DNA from: Thermoplasmata archaeon
GTDB lineage: Archaea > Thermoplasmatota > Thermoplasmata > Lutacidiplasmatales > UBA184
Reading direction: 5' to 3'
Assembly (NCBI GenBank): GCA_030043545.1
Contig: JASHXM010000003.1
Coordinates: 1 to 7,827, forward strand
DNA length: 7,827 nt
Within the stretch, counting starts at the first letter, position 1. Every line of letters starts with the position of its first letter. The notes under the pieces were generated by a model. The model did no database searches. It was not told the origin of the DNA and saw only the letters and a list, made by a program, of their open reading frames with translations. A program made the position numbers and the translations under genes. Below are positions 1 to 6,871 of the stretch, in pieces.

Positions 1-1197
<1,197 letters not shown>

Positions 1198-1199
1198 GG

Positions 1200-2162
1200 G
1201 TGACCGGGGCGCTGACCGTGGCGGTCGTCGGGGCGAAGGACGTCGCGAAGGAGCTCGGCAAGAAGGGAACGGCCTCCGACCTCACGCTGTTCAACGCCGT
1301 GCACGACGATCGGGCGATCACGCTCGTCGAGCCGACGCAGTTCCCCGACAAGCTCGCCCCGCTCCCCGAGGCGATCGCGATGGCGGACCGGTGTCTCCTC
1401 GTGATCACCGAGCTCGCCCGCCCGGTCGCCGAGACGATCGCCTTCCTGGAGCTCGCCGACCTCCCGACGACGGTCGTCCTGGGGCCGACGATCGGGGCGC
1501 CCGACGCGGACCGGATCCTGAAGGGCGGTCGGCTGGCCGACGCGCCCCGCATCGCGCTCGACCTGCCCGCCCTGCGCGGTCTCGTGGACGGCTGGTCGGC
1601 CGTCCCCGTTGACGGCCCCGTCGAGGTCCCGCTCGACCACGCGTTCCCGGTGAAGGGCGTGGGCGCGGTCGCGCTCGGCGTCGTCCGTCGCGGGACGCTC
1701 AAGACGCACGACCGGCTCCGGCTCTACCCGACCGACAAGGAGGTCGAGGTCCGCTCGATCCAGGTCCACGACGTCGACCGGCACGACGCGTCGACCGGGG
1801 AACGGGTCGGCGTCGCGCTGCGGGGGATCGACGCCGAGGAGCTCGAGCGCGGCCAGGTGCTCGCGCCCCCCGGCCACCTGGGCGCCGGCCGGGAGGTCGC
1901 CGGAGGCCCGATCGCCCGGTGTCGGTACTACCGGGGCGACGCCGGACCCGGCGCCCAGCTCCATCTGGCGCTCGGCCTCGAGGTCGTCCCCGCGACGCTC
2001 GACCGGGCCGATGCCGGGACCACCACGGTGACCGCGGATCGACCCGTCGTCCTCGGCGCCGCCCGGATCGGCTTCCTCCTCGATCTGTCGGTCCCGGCGG
2101 GTCCCCGGATCGTGGGCCGGTTCGACGTCGCGCCCGGGTCAAAAGGACCGGCGGCCGGCTGA
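1200..2162 (+). CDS. SelB-like EF-Tu paralogue with degenerate G-domain (aSelBL-type)
   Basis: A 320-residue protein built like an EF-Tu/SelB core. Residues 1 to about 140 form a Rossmann-like G-domain remnant, about 145-225 an EF-Tu domain 2 beta-barrel (FPVKGVGAVALGVVRRGTL onward), and the rest a domain-3-like barrel. The GTPase motifs are gone: the P-loop position reads VVGAKDVAKELGKKGTASD, no DxxG switch II is visible, and VVLGPTIG stands where NKxD is expected. The LGKKGTxSD stretch and the lack of a SelB C-terminal mRNA-binding domain fit the archaeal SelB-like (aSelBL) family, which is found in archaea without selenocysteine and whose function is unknown. GTG 1200 is chosen because a G-rich Shine-Dalgarno-like run (1186-1192) sits 7 bases upstream. 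GTG 1194, which overlaps the clpB stop by 4 bases, is the alternative. Either way it is probably co-transcribed with clpB. GTP hydrolysis looks unlikely; a tRNA- or protein-binding role is inference. Confidence 0.8.
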   Translation: MTGALTVAVVGAKDVAKELGKKGTASDLTLFNAVHDDRAITLVEPTQFPDKLAPLPEAIAMADRCLLVITELARPVAETIAFLELADLPTTVVLGPTIGAPDADRILKGGRLADAPRIALDLPALRGLVDGWSAVPVDGPVEVPLDHAFPVKGVGAVALGVVRRGTLKTHDRLRLYPTDKEVEVRSIQVHDVDRHDASTGERVGVALRGIDAEELERGQVLAPPGHLGAGREVAGGPIARCRYYRGDAGPGAQLHLALGLEVVPATLDRADAGTTTVTADRPVVLGAARIGFLLDLSVPAGPRIVGRFDVAPGSKGPAAG

Positions 2163-2166
2163 CGCG

Positions 2167-2180
2167 GGCGGCGAGCCGCC
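2167..2180. terminator. Small GC-rich hairpin between convergent genes, possible terminator
   Basis: The 17-base gap between the SelB-like gene and pan contains a perfect 5-bp stem GGCGG/CCGCC around a CGAG tetraloop. It has no T-run after it on the plus strand. On the minus strand a TTTT (2141-2144) lies about 35 bases past the pan stop, and archaeal termination depends mainly on oligo-T, so pan transcripts may end inside the neighbouring gene's 3' end. In a sequence this GC-rich such a stem can arise by chance. Confidence 0.25.
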
Positions 2181-3388
2181 TACGCGAACATCGTGACGGA
2201 CTCCTTGCGGAGCTCTTCCTCGCCGACGACCTTCTCGATCGCCCGGTCGAAGTCGGCGACCGTCACGTGGTCGCGCTCTTCGCGGATCGCCCACATCCCG
2301 GCCTCCGTGCAGATCGCGCGGATGTCGGCGCCGGTCGCGCCGTCGCACCGACCGGCGAGCGTTTCGAAGTCGATCGGCTCTCGGATCGCCATCCCGCGGC
2401 TGTGGATCTTGAAGATCTCCGCCCGGCCCTGGTACGACGGCACGGGGATCTCGATGATCCGGTCGAACCGGCCGGGCCGCAGGAGCGCATCGTCGAGGAT
2501 GTCGGGGCGGTTCGTCGCCGCGACGATCTTGACGTTCGCGAGCGGTTCGAAGCCGTCCATCTCGGCGAGCAGCTGCATCAGCGTCCGCTGGACCTCGCGG
2601 TCCCCGCTCGTCGCCACCTCGAGCCGCTTCGCGCCGATCGAGTCGACCTCGTCGATGAAGATGATCGTCGGCGCCTTCTCGCGCGCGAGCTGGAACAGCT
2701 CCCGTACGAGCCGCGCTCCCTCGCAGATGTACTTCTGGACGAGCTCGCTCCCGACGAGCCGGATGAACGTCGCGTGGGTGTGGTGCGCGACCGCCTTCGC
2801 GATCAGCGTCTTGCCGGTGCCGGGCGGGCCGATCAGGAGGACCCCCTTCGGCGGGTCGACCCCGACCTTGCGGTACAGCCCGGCCCGCAGCAGCGGGTAC
2901 TCGACCGCCTCGCGGATCTCCCGGATCTGGTCGGTGAGCCCGCCGATGTCGGTGTAGGAGACATCGGGCTTATCGACGATCTCGCTCGCCGTCACGATCG
3001 GGTCGAGCGACGCCGGCAGCACGCCCATCACCGCGAGCGTCTGCTTGTTGAGCGCGACGCGGCTTCCCACGGTGATCTTCCCGTGCTCCACCGTCTCGGC
3101 GGAGTTGACGACGAAGTCGGGCCCGGTCGAGGACTTCACGATCACCCGACCGTCGGTCAGCACGTCCCGGACGCTGCCGACGATCAGCGGCGGGTAGCGG
3201 AGCCGGTCGAGCTCGGTCTTGAGCCGCTTCACCTCGCGCTGGAGCCGGAGGATCTCCGCCTCCATGTAGTGCCGCTCGCTCTCGACCCGCTTGATCGCCT
3301 CGGCGAGCTGCGTGTTGCGCAGCTCCAGGAAGTTGACCCGATCGAACGTATCGTGGGACGCCGCCGCGGATGCGTCCGGGTCGCTCAT
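2180..3388 (-). CDS. pan: Proteasome-activating nucleotidase PAN
   Basis: This is the archaeal homologue of the 19S Rpt ATPases. It forms a hexamer that unfolds substrates and feeds them to the 20S proteasome in the cytosol. Its 402 residues match the usual family length. Domains run: coiled coil (about 17-65), a proline pair P66-P67 at the position of the cis-proline that pairs PAN subunits, an OB domain (about 68-125), then AAA+. Visible motifs are Walker A GPPGTGKT (187-194), Walker B D246-E247, sensor-1 N293, arginine fingers R304 and R307, and the sensor-2 region GATGADIRAIC. Two departures stand out. The pore-1 loop reads KYIC (C222) where families usually have aromatic-hydrophobic-Gly (YIG). 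The C-terminus is MFA, giving Hb-Phe-X instead of the classic Hb-Tyr-X docking motif. It starts at ATG 3388 with a leader of roughly 30 bases from the TATA box at 3443-3450, and no Shine-Dalgarno is evident. It is convergent with the clpB pair. Confidence 0.97.
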   Translation of the reverse strand: MSDPDASAAASHDTFDRVNFLELRNTQLAEAIKRVESERHYMEAEILRLQREVKRLKTELDRLRYPPLIVGSVRDVLTDGRVIVKSSTGPDFVVNSAETVEHGKITVGSRVALNKQTLAVMGVLPASLDPIVTASEIVDKPDVSYTDIGGLTDQIREIREAVEYPLLRAGLYRKVGVDPPKGVLLIGPPGTGKTLIAKAVAHHTHATFIRLVGSELVQKYICEGARLVRELFQLAREKAPTIIFIDEVDSIGAKRLEVATSGDREVQRTLMQLLAEMDGFEPLANVKIVAATNRPDILDDALLRPGRFDRIIEIPVPSYQGRAEIFKIHSRGMAIREPIDFETLAGRCDGATGADIRAICTEAGMWAIREERDHVTVADFDRAIEKVVGEEELRKESVTMFA

Positions 3389-3442
3389 CGGTGGTGCAAC
3401 CGAACGCCCGCAGGCGCCGGTGATAATGAGACAGCTACGGGG

Positions 3443-3450
3443 CTTATAAG
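3443..3450. promoter_or_regulatory. Palindromic TATA box shared by divergent pan and pantoate kinase
   Basis: CTTATAAG is a perfect 8-bp palindrome in the only AT-rich part of this 95-base divergent region. Taking an archaeal TATA-to-start distance of about 26, it would place one transcript start near 3473 (11 bases before the kinase GTG at 3484) and one near 3420 (about 32 bases before the pan ATG). A second AT-rich element at 3421-3427 (TGATAAT) could serve pan alone with a shorter leader, so sharing is inferred and not shown. Confidence 0.6.
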
Positions 3451-3483
3451 TAATCGACCTTCCCGGCGGCGCGGGGGAGGTCG

Positions 3484-4383
3484 GTGCGCGCCGTCCCGCC
3501 GCGCCGGAGCCGTGCCTTTGCTCCCGGACACGTCACCGGGGCGTTCGCCCCTCGGACCGCGGCGCGCGACCCGCGCGCGCGGGGGTCCGTCGGGATCGGT
3601 GTCGTTCTTGAGCTCGGAGTCACCGCGGACGCGGAGTGGCGCTCCGCCGACCGGTCGACCGTCTCCGTCGTCGCCGAGGCCGGCGTGTCGGTCCCGATCT
3701 CGCAGGAGGTGGGCCGCCGACTGGTCGCGGGTCGGCCGGGCCGATGGACGGTCCGGCTCCACCACGACCTGCCGATCGGCCAGGGATTTGGGATGAGCGC
3801 GGCCGGCGCGCTGGCGACCGCCCGGGCGATCGGGCAGCTCGCGACGGTCGATCCGCCTCGGTGCGTGGCCGTCGCCCACCTGGCGGATCTGTTCGGCCGG
3901 GGCGGCCTCGGCGGCGTGGCGGCGATCCTCGGCGGGGGCGTCGAGCTCCGCGAACGACCCGGGATCCCGCCGTGGGGATCGATCGCTCGAGCCGAGGGAC
4001 GGGCGCCGTTGCTCGTGGCGACGGTCGGGCCCCCGGTGCCGTCCCCCGACGTCCTCGGCCGGACCCGGACGCTCGAGCGGATCGAACGAGCCTACCGTCG
4101 GGTAGCATCGGACCTCGATCGACCCGACCTCGCCCGGTTCTGGACCGCGGCGGAGCGGTTCACCGATCGGGTCGGGCTCGCCCCCCGGAGCGTGCGCGAC
4201 GCGGTCCGCGCCGTTCGACGACGCGGCGGACGCGCCGCCCAGGCGATGTTCGGGCGCAGTCTCGTCGCCGAACTACCGACCGGGGGCCGCCGGGCGGAGG
4301 TCGTCGCCTGGTTGGAGCGCCGGCCGACCATCCGGGCCGTGGAGATCGGCGTCGCCCGGTCCGGGGCGCGGCTCCTCCCGTAG
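3484..4383 (+). CDS. Pantoate kinase (archaeal GHMP-kinase family)
   Basis: Phosphorylates pantoate with ATP to 4-phosphopantoate, the first of the two archaeal steps (pantoate kinase, then phosphopantothenate synthetase) that replace the bacterial pantothenate synthetase/kinase route to CoA. It has 299 residues, a normal length. The family's N-terminal AFAPGHVTG is at 11-19, and the GHMP ATP-binding loop PIGQGFGMSAAGAL starts at P97; this Gly-rich form is typical of pantoate kinase. A GGG-V-E-L-R stretch and PGIPPWG follow. The motif usually written GLGD in this family, whose Asp aligns with the catalytic Asp of other GHMP kinases, reads GLGG here (Gly144, codon 3913-3915). GTG 3484 is the only possible start, because an in-frame TAA at 3451 lies upstream and no other start codon precedes the first motif. 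A GGAGGT sits only 2 bases before it, so a short-leader mRNA is more likely than Shine-Dalgarno use. The synthetase gene is not in the window. Confidence 0.88.
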   Translation: MRAVPPRRSRAFAPGHVTGAFAPRTAARDPRARGSVGIGVVLELGVTADAEWRSADRSTVSVVAEAGVSVPISQEVGRRLVAGRPGRWTVRLHHDLPIGQGFGMSAAGALATARAIGQLATVDPPRCVAVAHLADLFGRGGLGGVAAILGGGVELRERPGIPPWGSIARAEGRAPLLVATVGPPVPSPDVLGRTRTLERIERAYRRVASDLDRPDLARFWTAAERFTDRVGLAPRSVRDAVRAVRRRGGRAAQAMFGRSLVAELPTGGRRAEVVAWLERRPTIRAVEIGVARSGARLLP

Positions 4384-4408
4384 CCCGCTTCGCTCGCCCA
4401 TCGCAACC

Positions 4409-4417
4409 CTTTTCAAG
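4409..4417 (+). promoter_or_regulatory. Probable TATA box of rpl10e
   Basis: CTTTTCAAG is the one AT-rich patch in the 57 bases between pantoate kinase and rpl10e, preceded by GCAACC as a possible BRE. Its centre lies 28 bases before GTG 4441, which predicts a leaderless mRNA. This also means rpl10e need not depend on read-through from the kinase gene. Confidence 0.5.
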
Positions 4418-4440
4418 CGGGGCCGGTCTCGCGGCGTCCC

Positions 4441-4947
4441 GTGACGCGGAAGCCGGCCCGGATGTACCGGAAGGTCGAGGGCCAGATCTACACCCGCCGC
4501 GAGTACATGGGCGGCGTCCCCGCGCTCCGGGTCACGCAGTTCGACACGGGGAATCTCAAGACGGAGTTCCCGTGGAGCCTCTCCCTCGGGACGGAGGAGG
4601 CGGCCCAGGTCCGCGACGTCGCCCTGGAGGCGGCCCGGATCAGCGCCGTCCGCGTGCTCGAGAAGGCGGCGCCGAACGAGTTCCGGCTCAAGGTCCGCCG
4701 GTACCCGCACCAGATCCTCCGCGAACACAAGATGGCGATGGGCGCCGGGGCCGACCGTATCTCCGACGGGATGCGGCGCGCCTTCGGGAAGCCGGTCGGC
4801 CACGCCGTGCGCGCCCCGATCGGGGCCGAGCTCCTGACGGTCTACACGACGGAAGGGCACCTGGACGCCGCGAAGGAAGCGCTGCGTAAGGCGTCCCACA
4901 AGCTGCCGGTCCCGACGCGGGTGATCGTCAGCTCGACGGCGTCGTAG
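4441..4947 (+). CDS. rpl10e: Large-subunit ribosomal protein L10e (uL16)
   Basis: An essential 50S protein near the peptidyl-transferase and A-site tRNA elbow, the archaeal/eukaryotic counterpart of bacterial L16. The 168-residue length is normal. The family N-terminus is clear (RKPARMYRKVEGQIYTRREY), as is the conserved basic central block with GAGADRISDGMRRAFGKPVG (about 101-120). GTG 4441 is preferred to the internal ATG 4462 because homologues keep the RKPARMYR segment before that Met. Promoter placement suggests a leaderless message. Its last 20 coding bases overlap the convergent UspA-type gene. No other ribosomal protein gene flanks it here. Confidence 0.97.
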   Translation: MTRKPARMYRKVEGQIYTRREYMGGVPALRVTQFDTGNLKTEFPWSLSLGTEEAAQVRDVALEAARISAVRVLEKAAPNEFRLKVRRYPHQILREHKMAMGAGADRISDGMRRAFGKPVGHAVRAPIGAELLTVYTTEGHLDAAKEALRKASHKLPVPTRVIVSSTAS

Positions 4948-5392
4948 CCATCGGTCGAACCACGAGCACCGGGCACGGCGCGCGGTGGACGAGCGCCGAC
5001 GAGACGCTTCCGAGCAGGAGCCGCTGAGCCGTCGACAGCCCGCGCGAGCCGACGACGAGCAGGTCGGCCGGGTGCTTCTCGAGGAACAGGAGGATCTCGT
5101 CGACCGGAGCGCCTTCCTCGCAGACCCCGTCCACGGCCGTCGCCCCGGCCGCGCGCGCGTCCCGGACCGCGGCGTCGACGAGCGCCCGGTACCGGGGCCG
5201 CTCGCTCTCGCCGACGATCGGCGGGAGCATCGGTTCCGTCGGCATGGAGAGGGCCGGGTGGATCGGCGCGATCGCGACCACGGTGAGGCGAGCGGCGTAC
5301 CGCCGGGCGAGATCGGCCGCGGTCGTCAGCGCCTGGGTCGCCGGGGCCGATCCGTCGATCGCCACGACGATCGCATGGAATCCGGTCGTCAT
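4928..5392 (-). CDS. Universal stress protein, UspA family (ATP-binding type)
   Basis: A single-domain cytosolic UspA protein of 154 residues, a normal length. The N-terminal strand HAIVVAIDGS carries the nucleotide-binding Asp (D13). The C-terminal half has the full ATP loop G-x2-G-x9-G-S (G115, G118, G128-S129) followed by SSALVHRAPCPVLVVRP, the standard final helix and strand. It therefore belongs to the ATP-binding (MJ0577-like) group and not the non-binding UspA/UspC type. Such proteins usually dimerise and act as stress-linked nucleotide sensors; the partner is unknown. It starts at ATG 5392 with a TATA-like element 28 bases upstream, so the mRNA is probably leaderless. Its TGA lies inside the end of rpl10e on the opposite strand. 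Confidence 0.93.
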   Translation of the reverse strand: MTTGFHAIVVAIDGSAPATQALTTAADLARRYAARLTVVAIAPIHPALSMPTEPMLPPIVGESERPRYRALVDAAVRDARAAGATAVDGVCEEGAPVDEILLFLEKHPADLLVVGSRGLSTAQRLLLGSVSSALVHRAPCPVLVVRPMATTPSS

Positions 5393-5416
5393 CGTTCGAC
5401 CGCGAGCCGACCGGCG

Positions 5417-5424
5417 CTACAAGT
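5417..5424 (-). promoter_or_regulatory. Probable TATA-like element of the usp gene
   Basis: On the minus strand this reads ACTTGTAG, centred about 28 bases before the ATG at 5392. The distance predicts a leaderless transcript. It resembles the element for the divergent gene at 5464-5471. The match to the archaeal TATA consensus is weak. Confidence 0.4.
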
Positions 5425-5463
5425 CCGTTGCGTCCGGGGCGCGCGCCGGGACGGCCCGAACTG

Positions 5464-5471
5464 CTTTGTAG
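5464..5471 (+). promoter_or_regulatory. Probable TATA-like element of the zinc-ribbon gene
   Basis: CTTTGTAG lies 27 bases before GTG 5499 (centre about 31 bases away), giving a leader of only a few bases. It is nearly the same octamer as the divergent usp element on the other strand, which supports both as real promoter parts. Confidence 0.4.
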
Positions 5472-5498
5472 GGGACCCGACCCTCCTCGGACCGTCGG

Positions 5499-6047
5499 GT
5501 GTCCTCCGTGGCTCCGTTGTGCAGCAACTGCGGTGGGAGTGATTTCGTCTGGGCAAACGAGCTTCGCACCGGAACGATCGGGCGTGGCACGCTCTCGATC
5601 CGGTCCGGCGGCGAGCTGTCGCTCGGCACGCGCTTGTGCCGAACGTGCGGGCACGCCGACCTGTTCCTGAAGGACCCGGCGATCCTCAAGATGCCGCACA
5701 CGTGGCGGCCCGGCGAGTTCGTCCCGCTCGCGCCTCGACCCGCCCCGCCGGCGCCCTCGCCCGCCGCACCTACCCCTCCGTCCCCGCCGATGCACTCGGC
5801 CGCCGCGACGCCCTCCCCGACCGCGACGACGGTCGCAGCGCCCCCGGTTCCTCCGCCCGCGCCGCCGACGGTCGCACCGCCCGCAGCGCCGGCGGCCCCC
5901 TCTCCGCCTCCGCCCTCGTCGGCCAGCCCCGGGCCGGAGGTCGGTACACCGGAGGCGGACACCCCGGCCGGATCGGAGTCCCCCGCCAAACCTCCCGCGA
6001 AGCGACGGAGCTCGCGACCCCGGGCGAGCGACGCGAAGAAGAGCTAG
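5499..6047 (+). CDS. Zinc-ribbon protein with Pro/Ala-rich disordered tail and basic C-terminus
   Basis: I do not recognise the family. Residues 1-60 form a compact zinc ribbon with two CxxC knuckles (C8/C11 in CSNCGG and C47/C50 in CRTCGH), separated by a segment of about 35 residues rich in Gly, Ser and Thr (ELRTGTIGRGTLSIRSGGEL). A short conserved-looking stretch (DLFLKDPAILKMPHTWRPGEF, in two parts) ends near residue 74. The remaining 100 or so residues are low complexity: mostly Pro, Ala and Ser, then a short acidic patch, then a Lys/Arg-rich end (AKRRSSRPRASDAKKS). Nucleic-acid binding or a scaffold role is plausible but inferred. GTG 5499 best fits the promoter distance; GTG 5508, three codons in and just before APLCSNC, is an alternative. 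Its TAG interlocks with the stop codon of the convergent HAD gene in a shared CTAG. Confidence 0.72.
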   Translation: MSSVAPLCSNCGGSDFVWANELRTGTIGRGTLSIRSGGELSLGTRLCRTCGHADLFLKDPAILKMPHTWRPGEFVPLAPRPAPPAPSPAAPTPPSPPMHSAAATPSPTATTVAAPPVPPPAPPTVAPPAAPAAPSPPPPSSASPGPEVGTPEADTPAGSESPAKPPAKRRSSRPRASDAKKS

Positions 6048-6871
6048 TCACTTCGGCGCGTCGCGAATCGCACTCGCTCGAGCAGTTCTTCGAGCTGGTC
6101 GATCCGCGCCACGTCTCTGACCGCTCGAGGCTTCGCCTGGGCAGGGTACAGCCCGGGCGGATAGGCGTGCCAGAGTCCGCGATAGAGCGCGGCGCCGAGT
6201 CCCGCGGCGACCGCCCCTCCCACGTCCAGGTCCCAGCGGTCGCCGACGTGGAGAACGGACGCGGGAGGGAGCCGGAGCCGACGCGCGGCCTCGAGGAAGA
6301 TCTCGGGAGCCGGCTTGGCCGTCCCCAGATCGCACGACGCGACCACCGTGGCGAACCTGGGTCCCGAGTGGGTCTGGAAGAACCAGCGCCAGGTGGCGGC
6401 CGAGCGGCCCGTGTTCGTGACCGACACCACCGGCACTCCGGCCGCCGCGAGCTGGGCGGAGACCCGAACCGCCTCGGGATTGATCCGGGGCGGAAACTCG
6501 AGGAGTCCCGCGTCGGAGAACTGCCGGCCGGCGACTCCCGGTCGGACGCGCAGCTGTGCGCGGGCTGTCCGCGCCACCATCTCGACGATCGTTCGGGGTG
6601 CGGTATCGGTCGCCGATCGACCCTCTTCCGCGAGTCGTGCCCGAACGCGCGTGAGCGCGGACCGGAGCCGAGCCGGAGCGACCGGTCGCCGGCCCGGACC
6701 GGCCAGGAGGTCGCCGAGCACCTCGAGGCGGGCGCGGTCCCATTGGACGTCCGACGCGCCCCCGTGCGAGATCGTCGTGAACCAGAGGTCGAGGGAAAGC
6801 GCCCGATACCGGGGCCGACGATCCGGAGCCGCCGGGGGCCGCCCGCTCCGCCGAGGCGGATAGCGGGGCAT
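6044..6871 (-). CDS. HAD-superfamily hydrolase (subfamily I-like)
   Basis: A 275-residue HAD-fold protein with a cap inserted after motif I. Motif I is SLDLWFTT: the nucleophile Asp is present (D28), but the second Asp of DxDxT, the phosphatase acid/base, is Trp30. Motif II is T152 in VVSVTNTG, motif III K186 in KPAPEIF, and motif IV GD-x4-D (D211, D216). DxWxT forms occur in HAD proteins annotated as dehalogenase-like or of unknown substrate, so an ordinary phosphomonoesterase role should not be assumed. The first 20 residues are Pro/Arg-rich and unlike the rest. ATG 6871 is the only possible start: an in-frame TAA lies upstream at 6896-6898 and no ATG, GTG or TTG occurs before motif I. That start lies in the T-arm of the upstream tRNA on the same strand, overlapping it by 11 bases. 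Either the transcript is shared, or the true start is non-standard. Confidence 0.82.
   Translation of the reverse strand: MPRYPPRRSGRPPAAPDRRPRYRALSLDLWFTTISHGGASDVQWDRARLEVLGDLLAGPGRRPVAPARLRSALTRVRARLAEEGRSATDTAPRTIVEMVARTARAQLRVRPGVAGRQFSDAGLLEFPPRINPEAVRVSAQLAAAGVPVVSVTNTGRSAATWRWFFQTHSGPRFATVVASCDLGTAKPAPEIFLEAARRLRLPPASVLHVGDRWDLDVGGAVAAGLGAALYRGLWHAYPPGLYPAQAKPRAVRDVARIDQLEELLERVRFATRRSD

Noticed and set aside
1919..3796. 625-codon plus-strand open frame across the pan locus
   Set aside because: It is antisense to pan, is dominated by Arg, Asp and Leu, and has no recognisable domain; pan is unambiguous on the other strand.
3636..4889. Plus-strand frame overlapping pantoate kinase and rpl10e
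   Set aside because: It is a frame-shifted reading of two confidently identified genes and yields only Arg/Gly/Pro-rich sequence.
5750..5960. The Pro/Ala-rich stretch as a possible DNA tandem repeat
   Set aside because: The repetition is in amino-acid composition only; I see no repeating DNA unit of fixed length.
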